Origin: Spirochaetota bacterium
GTDB taxonomy: Bacteria; Spirochaetota; Spirochaetia; Sphaerochaetales; Sphaerochaetaceae
NCBI GenBank assembly: GCA_023401595.1
Contig: JAEXDQ010000024.1
Coordinates: 1 to 64,000, forward strand
DNA: 64,000 nt
Direction: 5' to 3'
The number at the start of each line of letters is the position of its first letter. The first letter of the stretch is position 1. A model generated the notes under the pieces. That model worked only from the letters and a program-made list of their open reading frames with translations, had not been told where the DNA came from and made no database searches. The position numbers and the translations under genes are program-made. Below, in pieces: positions 35,787-43,773 of this stretch.

Positions 35787-37520
35787 TCACCATTGCGGGC
35801 GGATGAATCTTCGCTGTTCGTCTGGAAGGTCAACGCCGATCGTTCCGCCGGGGTTCATCAGGTCGTCCGGGTCGAAGTATCGTTTCAGCTCCTTGAACAA
35901 CGCCATCTGGTTGCTTCCGACGCACCCTTCGAGCCAGGGGGCGAACATCTTGCCTATGCCGTGGTGGTGGCTGATCGCCGCCCCCGATTTCTGGATGTGG
36001 TCGAGGATACCCCTGTGGTACTGTACGAAATCCTCCAAGTCGGTGATTTTACTGATGAATATCCAATAGAGGTTCGCCCCTTGGGGGTAGGCGTGGGACA
36101 TATGTGTCATGCAGATGGTATGGGGGCGGCTCTTGCAGTATTCGCGGACCATCCGGTGTACCTGGGCCATGTTGTCCCAGCTTACCGTACATTCCAGCGT
36201 GTCTGTCATGATACCGAAGTCCTGCATCGCGTCGCGCATGTAAGGATCCTTGAAGCGCCCATGCTCCCAGCCCTTGACCGGCAGCCCCGTAAGGTACATC
36301 GCATGGTACTTGCGGCAGATCTTCGCCACTTGGCGTTTGATGTTCCTACAGAACGTCCGTTCGCCGTCCGTAAAGCCCAGGAACAGACATTTCTCCATCG
36401 GCCTGTAGCCCCGCAGCTTCAACAGCCCCTCCAACGGGGTTTCGTCGATACCGTAGAGCTTCATCATGATATCGGTCTCTTCCGGGTCGGACAGCCGGAA
36501 TACCGATGGATGCCCGAACTCCCCCTGCATGATCTCCCTCGCCGCCGCGCGGGCGTCCTCCCAGTTGCGGAACATCCAGGAGAAGCGCAGATGGTTTTCC
36601 GGCATCCAGTGGAAGAAACGTAGCGTCACATGAGTCAGCACGCCGAACGCCCCCTCGCTGCCCATCATGATATTGTCCACCGACGGTCCGCAGGCTTTGC
36701 GCGGATAGCTGTCCGTCTTGATGATTCCGATCGGGGTCGCGTATTCCTGACCGAGGACAAGGTCCTCGATCTTGCCGTAGTACGTCGAGTTCTGGCCCGC
36801 GCCCCTGGTGACGACCCAGCCGCCGACGGAGGAGTATTCGAAGCTCTGCGGGAAATGTCCGCAGGTGTAGGCCCTGCCTGCGCCGAACTCTTGTACGGCG
36901 TTGCGCAAATGCTCCTCAAGCGCCGGCCCGCTCATACCCGCCTCGACGGTGATCGTCTGGTTCGTCTCGTTGAATTCGACGACCTTGTTGAAATGGGGAC
37001 GCATGTCCAGCGATATGCCGCCCTTCATGCACTCCACGCCCCGTGTGACGGAAGACCCGCCGCCATAGACATACAGCGGGACCTTTTCCTCGCAGCAGAA
37101 AGTCACGATTCGTTCTATCTGTTCCTTGCTCGACGGGTAGAGTACTGCGTCAGGTACGTTCTCGACGATGCGCTTGCGTAGCCGGAGCAGGTCGTACATT
37201 GTCTTTCCGTACGCGACGGACAACCGCGCATAGCAGTCGGTCCGAACGCAATCATCGCCTACAATCGCCCTAAGAATGTCCAATTGCCGATCATCTAGCC
37301 TGATCGGGATATCGAAATTGACCGGCTCCAGTCCCATTTCCCGGTATTCCTTGAAGTCGTTGTCGGTCAGCTCGAACTTCTGCTTGAGCATCTTGAAAAG
37401 CGTCTCCTTTGGAATTTTCGTTTCCGCCGGATCGCCCCATTTGTAGATGGACCGATAGGAATCCTCCGGGGCTTTCTCCGTATACCATGCCGGGCTGAAC
37501 TCTTTGTAAGGCTTGCTCAT
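35787..37520 (-). CDS. FAD-linked oxidase, AGPS/YgcU type
   Basis: This 577-residue FAD enzyme is of the vanillyl-alcohol-oxidase fold, closest in pattern to alkyl-dihydroxyacetonephosphate synthase and E. coli YgcU. The FAD-binding segment is VPLYVYGGGSSVTRGVE. CGHFPQSFEYSSVGGWVVTR and YYGKIEDLVLG are AGPS hallmarks, and HHHGIGK near the C-terminus is the AGPS catalytic histidine block. AGPS makes ether-lipid bonds; bacterial relatives such as YgcU are presumed dehydrogenases. It is the last gene of the kinase/dehydrogenase operon (83 bp after the FGGY kinase), paralleling ygcU beside ygcE in E. coli, so an oxidation of a phosphorylated polyol or hydroxyacid is likely. Confidence 0.85.
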   Translation of the reverse strand: MSKPYKEFSPAWYTEKAPEDSYRSIYKWGDPAETKIPKETLFKMLKQKFELTDNDFKEYREMGLEPVNFDIPIRLDDRQLDILRAIVGDDCVRTDCYARLSVAYGKTMYDLLRLRKRIVENVPDAVLYPSSKEQIERIVTFCCEEKVPLYVYGGGSSVTRGVECMKGGISLDMRPHFNKVVEFNETNQTITVEAGMSGPALEEHLRNAVQEFGAGRAYTCGHFPQSFEYSSVGGWVVTRGAGQNSTYYGKIEDLVLGQEYATPIGIIKTDSYPRKACGPSVDNIMMGSEGAFGVLTHVTLRFFHWMPENHLRFSWMFRNWEDARAAAREIMQGEFGHPSVFRLSDPEETDIMMKLYGIDETPLEGLLKLRGYRPMEKCLFLGFTDGERTFCRNIKRQVAKICRKYHAMYLTGLPVKGWEHGRFKDPYMRDAMQDFGIMTDTLECTVSWDNMAQVHRMVREYCKSRPHTICMTHMSHAYPQGANLYWIFISKITDLEDFVQYHRGILDHIQKSGAAISHHHGIGKMFAPWLEGCVGSNQMALFKELKRYFDPDDLMNPGGTIGVDLPDEQRRFIRPQW

Positions 37521-37603
37521 GAACTTCTCTCCATATGTGGTAATCTATTCTTGTCCCGTCTCCATCACTATTGCCGTCCCGGTTGTGATGGGACCTTCCT
37601 GCA

Positions 37604-39223
37604 CTAGGTGCGCGGCAGGGTTTCACTTTCCAGGCCGTCTTCCGTGAAACCGGTCTGTTCTTCTTGCTCTATGATATCCCTCAACCTGCGATACAGCGGT
37701 TGTAGTTTCGCATAAAGCTCCTTGTATACCTGCTCGTAGAGCCTCCTGTACGTATCGTGGTGCTGTTCCTGGGGTACGAAACTTCTTTCATAATGAACCA
37801 TCGCCGCCACCGCGTCCTGATAGGAAGGAAAGCTTCCTAACCCGACGAACGTCGCCAAGGCTGAGCCGAGGCCGCTGGTTTCACAGGTCTGGACCCGTTT
37901 GACCGGCAGGCCGAACATGTCGGCGGTGATCTGGCAGGCTGGATCGCTTTGCGCCCCTCCGCCCGATACGGTCAACCATGAGACCTTGGTACGGGCTCTT
38001 CGTTCGACAGTCTCAAGCCCGTCCATCAGTCCGTAGTTGATGCCTTCGATAATCGCCCGATACAGATGCGCACGGCTATGGTAGTCGGAAAAACCGATGA
38101 TGCATCCTTTGGCCTCGGGTGTCTTCAGCCCCGGCCCCCAGTAGGGCTGGAGCATCAATCCGTCCGAGCCGGGAGGAATCCTGTCCAATTGATCGTCCAG
38201 TAGCTTTTCCACAGGTATGCCTGTAGCCGTCGCACGATCCATTTCCCGGGAGGCGAATTCCTGTTTGAACCAGGTGATCATCCAGAACCCCCTGTATATC
38301 TCGATCTCCGGGTTGTACATTCCCGGAATCAGCGCAGGGTAGGCGGGAAGGAATTGCTGAGGCTCCACATACCGGTCAAGGGAAAGCTGGACGGTGCTGG
38401 TGGTGCCGAAGCTCAACGAGGCGCAGTCTGCGCCGATACAGCCGGTCCCAAGGGTTTCGCAGCCTTTGTCGGATCCTGTGGCGATGACGGGCAGACCTTC
38501 CGTCAAGCCGGTCATGGCAGCGGCCGTCGCGCTGATCGTTCCCAAGACGGTGCCCGCCTCCTGTAGCGGCGGCAGCTTGTAGGGTTCCACCTCCGTGATG
38601 CATGCCTTGATATGGTTCTTGCCCATCCAGCGTTTCGCCTTGTAATCGAACGGGATATGTCCGATCTGCGAGGCGATGGAGTCTACGAGATTGTCGGTGA
38701 GCATCAATGTCAACCAGCCGCTTGCCATGATATAGTGGGAAGTCCTTTCCCAATTTTCCGGCTCGAATTCCCTGATCCAGTTGCATTTCGCTCCGCGACG
38801 GGTATGTTGGACGGCCTCCCTCATTCCCACCATCCTGAAGGCGGCTTCGCTGACGGCCGGAAGCGGTTGCGAACAGCTCGCTTTGCGCTGGTCCAGCCAC
38901 AGAATGGATTTCCTGACAGGCTTGAGGTCGTCGTCCAGACATACGCAGGTGTCCCGCAACGTTGTCACGGATACTCCTGAAATACGTTTCCATTGATTGA
39001 CCGTGACCGTCCGCTTCAATCGCTGCGATGCGTCGCACAGCTTTTCCCACCAAACCCAGGGATCCTGTTCCGCCCAGCCGGGACGCAGGGATATATATGG
39101 CGGATTGAAGTATTCCTGGCATTTGCACAGGAGCGTTCCTTTGCTGTCGAACAGCAGCGCCCTGACGCTTTGCGTCCCGCAATCGAAGGTCAGGACCAGC
39201 GGATCCTTTTGCACCATGTTCAT
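37604..39223 (-). CDS. FGGY-family carbohydrate kinase (YgcE-like)
   Basis: This 539-residue cytoplasmic sugar kinase starts with the phosphate-1 motif LVLTFDCGTQSVRALLFD. It has the second FGGY domain with SFGTTSTVQLSLD and LTVSGGGAQSDPACQITAD (adenosine motif). The FGGY family spans glycerol, xylulose and erythritol kinases. The residues do not match GlpK closely, and the AGPS-like neighbour suggests a YgcE-type enzyme. The ATG overlaps the DUF1667 stop by four bases. The substrate is not determinable. Confidence 0.85.
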   Translation of the reverse strand: MNMVQKDPLVLTFDCGTQSVRALLFDSKGTLLCKCQEYFNPPYISLRPGWAEQDPWVWWEKLCDASQRLKRTVTVNQWKRISGVSVTTLRDTCVCLDDDLKPVRKSILWLDQRKASCSQPLPAVSEAAFRMVGMREAVQHTRRGAKCNWIREFEPENWERTSHYIMASGWLTLMLTDNLVDSIASQIGHIPFDYKAKRWMGKNHIKACITEVEPYKLPPLQEAGTVLGTISATAAAMTGLTEGLPVIATGSDKGCETLGTGCIGADCASLSFGTTSTVQLSLDRYVEPQQFLPAYPALIPGMYNPEIEIYRGFWMITWFKQEFASREMDRATATGIPVEKLLDDQLDRIPPGSDGLMLQPYWGPGLKTPEAKGCIIGFSDYHSRAHLYRAIIEGINYGLMDGLETVERRARTKVSWLTVSGGGAQSDPACQITADMFGLPVKRVQTCETSGLGSALATFVGLGSFPSYQDAVAAMVHYERSFVPQEQHHDTYRRLYEQVYKELYAKLQPLYRRLRDIIEQEEQTGFTEDGLESETLPRT

Positions 39224-39597
39224 AAGGCCTTCCCGTCCTCTTCTTTGCGAATATCTGCGGACGCGACGACGTTTGCCCCGCTTCCCATGATGTTCCTGAC
39301 GATGATCTCTCCCCGGCGTACCGGGGGCTCGACCGTTACGGAAGCCAGCCGTGCGCTTGCGTCCAGCAGCAAGGTCTTGGATATAGGCCTGTCCGTCCGT
39401 ACCGGCAACCGCGGAACCGCTTCACAAGTCGTCTGGACGGTAGTCGTCAGGTTGCGTCTCGGGTCGGTGACCTCCTCTCTGGCGAACCGTTCGCCCCGCC
39501 GGCAACCGGCTCCGGAAACCTCGATGTGGTCGTCGACGTGTTCCACCTGGAGCCTGCACCCCCGCGGACAGACGATGCAGGTGTATTCATGTTTCAT
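39220..39597 (-). CDS. DUF1667 protein, partner of FAD dehydrogenases
   Basis: This 125-residue protein has CIVCPRGC (C7, C10, C14) plus C32, a four-cysteine set likely to bind an iron-sulphur or zinc centre. DUF1667 proteins almost always stand beside GlpA-like and HcnA/GlpB-like flavoproteins, and are thought to be a small redox subunit of a three-part glycerol-3-phosphate-type dehydrogenase. It overlaps the preceding oxidoreductase gene by 11 bp and the kinase by 4 bp. Confidence 0.85.
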   Translation of the reverse strand: MKHEYTCIVCPRGCRLQVEHVDDHIEVSGAGCRRGERFAREEVTDPRRNLTTTVQTTCEAVPRLPVRTDRPISKTLLLDASARLASVTVEPPVRRGEIIVRNIMGSGANVVASADIRKEEDGKAL

Positions 39598-40864
39598 CCG
39601 GAGTACCCTCCAATGAACAGCTGATCAGCCCTGTTCCCGGCTCGTCGGGGACATTCAGCTCCAGGCGTTCCATCTCCGGCGGTCTGACCACCTGGTATTT
39701 CTTCTCCAACAGTGTCCTCCCGTTCCTGCGGATAGTCAACGTCGCGTTTTTCAAAACCTGCTTCGACCGGAAGAACAGGACGGCTTTTTCACAAGGCGGC
39801 GTGATCCGTTGCGGTGAGGTATAGAGCAGGTTCCCGTCCGTCCGTATCTCCACACTGTTTTCACGGGTTTCGTGGACGCTTTCTTGGAGAACCCTTCTCG
39901 CAGCCGCTTTTCCGGCTATCTCAGCGTTTTCCGATACATAATCGACTAGATCGCTGACATGCAGCGCATTGCCGCAGCAATAGACGCCGGGTACGCTGGT
40001 CATGCAGTCCTGGTCGCAGACAGGCCCTTTCGTCCGGGTATCCATCTCTACGCCGAGACTCTCTGCAAGTTCATTCTCCGGAATCAGACCGACCGATACG
40101 ATAAGCGTATCGCATTCTATCCGTTTCTCCGTACCGGGAATCGGCTTCATGTCTTTGTCGACCTTCGCGACCTCCACCGCTTCAAGACGTCCGTGTCCGA
40201 AGCATTTTACGACCGTGGCTCCAAGATATAGCGGGATGTTCCAATCCATGAGGCATTGGTGGATGTTCCGTTGCAGTCCGGACGGGGTGGGTTTCGCCTC
40301 ATAGACTCCAAGTACCTCCGCACCCTCCAACGTGAGCCTGCGCGCCATGATCAGTCCGATGTCCCCGCTGCCGAGGATCACACAGCGTCTTCCCGGCAAC
40401 CGTCCTTGCAGGTTCACGAAATGTTGCGCGCATCCCGCTGTGAATACGCCGGCGCACCGGTCCCCATGGATGGCGACCTGCCGGGCGGTTCGTTCCCTGC
40501 AACCGGTGGCGAAGATCACCGCCTTCGCCATGACCTGGAACATTCCCTGTGGATTTGAACATACAAGGGTGAATCCGGTTTTGGTTTTATTTATATCAGA
40601 AATAAAAGTCCTAGTTCGGTATGATATATTGAAATAATGTATCATATCCAGAAACCTAGCGGCATATTCGGGCCCTGATAGCTGTTCGCCGAACCGTATC
40701 AGTCCGAATCCGTCATGGATGCATTGCTTGAGGATTCCTCCGAGGCGCTCCTCCCTGTCGAGGAGCAGTACCTTCGCTCCCGCTTCATGCGCATTGAGGA
40801 CCGCGGACATACCCGCCGGGCCTCCGCCTATGACCGCGATATCGACGTGGTGATGTTCAATCAT
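39587..40864 (-). CDS. NAD(P)/FAD-dependent oxidoreductase subunit
   Basis: This 425-residue two-dinucleotide-domain flavoprotein has an FAD motif VDIAVIGGGPAGMSAVLNA, ATGCRER, an NAD motif VILGSGDIGLIMARRL and the second FAD contact GVYCCGNAL. It corresponds to the middle subunit beside GlpA-like proteins (HcnB/opine-oxidase-like). The last about 90 residues form an extra beta-rich domain. A locally AT-rich stretch (about 40554-40640) lies within the frame without disrupting it. It overlaps the GlpA-like gene by 8 bp. Confidence 0.88.
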   Translation of the reverse strand: MIEHHHVDIAVIGGGPAGMSAVLNAHEAGAKVLLLDREERLGGILKQCIHDGFGLIRFGEQLSGPEYAARFLDMIHYFNISYRTRTFISDINKTKTGFTLVCSNPQGMFQVMAKAVIFATGCRERTARQVAIHGDRCAGVFTAGCAQHFVNLQGRLPGRRCVILGSGDIGLIMARRLTLEGAEVLGVYEAKPTPSGLQRNIHQCLMDWNIPLYLGATVVKCFGHGRLEAVEVAKVDKDMKPIPGTEKRIECDTLIVSVGLIPENELAESLGVEMDTRTKGPVCDQDCMTSVPGVYCCGNALHVSDLVDYVSENAEIAGKAAARRVLQESVHETRENSVEIRTDGNLLYTSPQRITPPCEKAVLFFRSKQVLKNATLTIRRNGRTLLEKKYQVVRPPEMERLELNVPDEPGTGLISCSLEGTPDET

Positions 40865-42611
40865 GGAACGCCTCCCGTGAAAGGGAAGCTTCGGAAAATT
40901 TCATGCCGGTCTTGTCCTTAGGACCGAGCAGAAGACTGGAGCTTCCCGCTTTCGTAACCGCTTCCAAGGCGATTCCCGCTTCTTTTGCTATGAGCGTCGC
41001 TACGACCGGGGAACAGAATCCCCCTTGGCACCGGCCCATTCCCGGCCGGCACCGTCGTTTGACGGCGTCTACGCTGTAGACCGGCAGCGGTGATCTGAGC
41101 GCATCAAGGATCTCTCCTTCGCTGACTTGTTCGCATCTACAGACGATCCTGCCGTATTCGGGGTGCTTTCTGATCAGTTCAGCCCGTTGTTCCAACGGTA
41201 GTCTCGATACGACGACGGGGCTTTCCCTGACCGGGTTGAAACCCTGGTTCTTCTCTATCGCCTTTCCCGTCTCCTCCAGAAGTACTTTGCAGACCAGCTT
41301 CGCGATATCCTCTGCGATCGCCGGCGCGGCGGTCAGTCCCGGTGACTGGATACCCGCCGCATGGACGATGTTCTTCGTCTTGCGTCCCTTGCTGATCACG
41401 AAATCCTCTTCGTAGGTACAGGCCCTCGTCCCGGAGAAATAGGTGATGATGTTCGATTCCCGTAGGTTCGGGACGGTGAATCGATGCTTCGTGAACATCG
41501 CATGGATATCGTCCGCGTCGGTGGAATCGTCTTCCCGTTCAATCGTCTCCGCGGCGTCCGGCCCGACCAGGATGTTGCCGTCTATGGTTCGCATGACGCC
41601 TCCGCCTTTCGTATGTTTTTTGACGTCGGAGAAGGGGATTTTCGCGATGGAGCTGTCGGTCAGGTTCGCCGCCTTGCTGTCCAATATGGCTTCCGTACCT
41701 TTCCTAGGATGGATGGAGAAGAACCTGTCCTGCGCCATTTCGGCGATCCTGTCGCAGTATACCCCCGCGGCGTTGACTACTGTCCTTGGGTAGATTGTCC
41801 CCCTGTTCGTTTTAACACATTGGATTTTTCCGTCGCGTACTTCCATGCCTGTGACTACCGTTTCCAAGGAGAATTCGGCGCCGTTCATGATGGCGTTCTC
41901 GGCGAACGCAACGGTTGCAAGGTATGGACTGGTGATGCCGCAGGAAGGGAAATACATTGCACCCTTCTGCCATGCCGCGACTTCCGGTTGTCTCTTGAAC
42001 AGCTCTTTCCTGCCAATGAACTCCACGCCGTCCACGCCGTTGAGCCTGCCGCGGTGTTTGAAGACCGGGACCGTCAGTCTGTGCCACCATTTGTCGAAGA
42101 CGACGTAGGAACCTATCCGCTTGAATGGAAAGCCCAGCTCCTGCGACAAGTCGGTGTAAAGTCTGTTCCCCCTGCTGTTGTAATGGGCCTTCAACAATCC
42201 AGGATGAATGTCTATGCCCGGATGGATCATGCCGTCGTTCCGACTGCTGGTCCTGACCGCAACATCGTATTCCTTGTCGACGACCAGTATGCTGAGGCTG
42301 TTTTTCGACAGCTCCCTGGCAATGGCGCAGCCGACGACGCCCGCGCCGACCACCAGGACGTCGATGTGCCGGCCTTCAAGGGAAGCGTCTTCGACAGAGG
42401 GCGTCCTCATCGGCGTTTCCTTCAATCCGGGGACTACAAGGTCGTTGACGACGCCGACGCTTTTGCAGGCTGTGGCGAGTTTGCCCGCCTGTAGCACGAG
42501 GGCGTAGTCCGCGACTTCTCCCGTCAGGTGGACGCATCCGTCCTCCATTGTACAGTCGATTCCGGGTGACAGTTTCGCAAGCCGTCGTTGGAGCCACGAT
42601 ATACGTTTCAT
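40857..42611 (-). CDS. GlpA/LhgO-like FAD dehydrogenase with BON and BFD domains
   Basis: This 584-residue protein starts with about 62 residues that read as a BON domain (GCVHLTGEVADYALVLQAGK, VGVVNDLVV). A DAO-type FAD domain follows (VDVLVVGAGVVGCAIARELS, with the VRTSSRNDGMIHPGIDIHPG substrate loop). The C-terminus is a BFD-like [2Fe-2S] domain with CRCEQ and CRPGMGRCQGGFC. The core and BFD tail match anaerobic glycerol-3-phosphate dehydrogenase GlpA. The BON domain is unusual for that enzyme. It is first in an operon of overlapping redox genes, transcribed from the GntR-controlled promoter at 42675-42703. Confidence 0.88.
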   Translation of the reverse strand: MKRISWLQRRLAKLSPGIDCTMEDGCVHLTGEVADYALVLQAGKLATACKSVGVVNDLVVPGLKETPMRTPSVEDASLEGRHIDVLVVGAGVVGCAIARELSKNSLSILVVDKEYDVAVRTSSRNDGMIHPGIDIHPGLLKAHYNSRGNRLYTDLSQELGFPFKRIGSYVVFDKWWHRLTVPVFKHRGRLNGVDGVEFIGRKELFKRQPEVAAWQKGAMYFPSCGITSPYLATVAFAENAIMNGAEFSLETVVTGMEVRDGKIQCVKTNRGTIYPRTVVNAAGVYCDRIAEMAQDRFFSIHPRKGTEAILDSKAANLTDSSIAKIPFSDVKKHTKGGGVMRTIDGNILVGPDAAETIEREDDSTDADDIHAMFTKHRFTVPNLRESNIITYFSGTRACTYEEDFVISKGRKTKNIVHAAGIQSPGLTAAPAIAEDIAKLVCKVLLEETGKAIEKNQGFNPVRESPVVVSRLPLEQRAELIRKHPEYGRIVCRCEQVSEGEILDALRSPLPVYSVDAVKRRCRPGMGRCQGGFCSPVVATLIAKEAGIALEAVTKAGSSSLLLGPKDKTGMKFSEASLSREAFHD

Positions 42612-42650
42612 TCAATCCTTCTTTCTTGGATGATATTTGAATGTGATAGA

Positions 42651-42665
42651 GACGTCCGAACGTCC
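42651..42665 (-). promoter_or_regulatory. Candidate GntR-type operator, site A
   Basis: ACGTCCGAACGT (42652-42663) is almost a perfect palindrome. It lies directly after the predicted start point of the operon on the minus strand. The ten bases GACGTCCGAA are repeated exactly in site B. Confidence 0.55.
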
Positions 42666-42674
42666 TAACAAGTA

Positions 42675-42703
42675 AGTATCACCCCGAATTCGGAAGCTGT
42701 CAA
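42675..42703 (-). promoter_or_regulatory. Promoter of the GlpA-like operon
   Basis: On the minus strand, TTGACA (42703-42698), 17-nt spacer, GATACT (42680-42675). The predicted start is near 42668, adjoining site A. Confidence 0.6.
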
Positions 42704-42935
42704 GGAAAAGAGGGCGGGGGAGCGTCTGGCCAGCGTTTTGCCGTCGCCCTTCGTCGGCAGGCAGGTTCCAGGTCTGGGTTCGGTACCGTTGGCCCTCGGT
42801 TTCCCTTCGTGGCGGGGGACTTTGCTCCATGGCGGGGGACCTTGTTCGGTGGCGGGAGACTCTGTTCCGTGGAGGGGCCCGACCTCGTCGTCGTTGTGAT
42901 CGGCTGACTTTTCAAACGAAAGATACCATTCCGCA
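42704..42935. other. Central part of the divergent intergenic region, no gene
   Basis: There is no open frame with a ribosome site. The segment from about 42800 to 42885 has a near-tandem phrase, GTGGCGGG/ATGGCGGG followed by GGAC or AGAC and TTTGTTC-like words, repeated about three times with roughly 24-bp spacing. Confidence 0.4.
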
Positions 42936-42963
42936 TTGCCATTTGTTGTGAATGAGGTATTAT
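42936..42963 (+). promoter_or_regulatory. Promoter of the GntR-type regulator
   Basis: TTGCCA (42936-42941), 16-nt spacer, TATTAT (42958-42963). The predicted start is near 42970. Confidence 0.6.
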
Positions 42964-42972
42964 AGGGAACAG

Positions 42973-42988
42973 GACGTCCGAATGACGT
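42973..42988 (+). promoter_or_regulatory. Candidate GntR-type operator, site B
   Basis: GACGTCCGAATGACGTC shares its first ten bases with site A and has GACGTC arms. It lies directly after the predicted start point of the regulator gene, mirroring site A. Confidence 0.55.
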
Positions 42989-43014
42989 CGACGTGATTTT
43001 CGTAGGAGAACAAC

Positions 43015-43746
43015 ATGGCGATAGACACCGATAACCGTATCCCCCTGTATATTCAGCTCAAGGGGGAACTGGTCGACCGAATCAAGCGTGGGGTCTACGC
43101 GGAGGATTCTCAGATTCCTACCGAACAGCAGCTGATGTCCGAAACCGGCTTGGGGCGTGTGACCGTCCGGGCCGCGTTGAGCGAACTGGAGAGGGAAGGG
43201 GTCATTGAAAAACGTCGCGGTATCGGTACCTTCGTCAGCAAACGCAATCCCAGCGCGGCGTTTGAACCGTTGATCAGCCTCTCCTACAGCTTGAAGGGCA
43301 TGGGGATAGATGGTAGCAACACCGTGGTACGGGACGAAGAATTTATTCCCGACGAGGACTTCATCGCCCGCTTCAAGTTGAAGCCGACCCAGCGGTTGCA
43401 CTATATCCGTCGTCTGCGCAGCGCTTCTGGGCGCGTTGTCGTAGTCGAGGATTCGTGGTTTTCCGAACCCCTGTTCAAGAAAATACAGGGGCCGGGGCTT
43501 GAACAGTCCCTTGTGAAGCTTTTGCTGAAGAAAGCCTCGTTACAGGTGCATCGTATCGATCAGACCGTGGTCGCCAGAGAGGCTGATGAATCGGAAGCCG
43601 TCTTGTTGGGCCTGGGTGAAGCGGCGAAGGTTTTGGAGATGACGCGCTGGCTGTACGCCGGCAACGATACGGAACCCTGCTACTATCTGAAATTCGTCGT
43701 CTCCTGCGACGCCATGGCGTTCCCATACGAAAACCTGGCGTTCTAG
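43015..43746 (+). CDS. GntR/HutC-family transcriptional regulator
   Basis: This 243-residue protein has an N-terminal winged helix (IPLYIQLKGELVDRIKRGVY, PTEQQLMSETGLGRVTVRAA, IEKRRGIGTFVS). A C-terminal UTRA effector domain follows (LHYIRRLRSASGRVVVVEDS, LEMTRWLYAGNDTEPCYYLK). HutC-type regulators release DNA on binding a sugar phosphate, amine or similar intermediate. GGAG precedes ATG. It is divergent from the FAD dehydrogenase operon, with matching palindromes at both promoters, so it very probably controls both units. Confidence 0.9.
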   Translation: MAIDTDNRIPLYIQLKGELVDRIKRGVYAEDSQIPTEQQLMSETGLGRVTVRAALSELEREGVIEKRRGIGTFVSKRNPSAAFEPLISLSYSLKGMGIDGSNTVVRDEEFIPDEDFIARFKLKPTQRLHYIRRLRSASGRVVVVEDSWFSEPLFKKIQGPGLEQSLVKLLLKKASLQVHRIDQTVVAREADESEAVLLGLGEAAKVLEMTRWLYAGNDTEPCYYLKFVVSCDAMAFPYENLAF

Positions 43747-43773
43747 GTATGCGCTGGAAGCACACCCCTGCCG

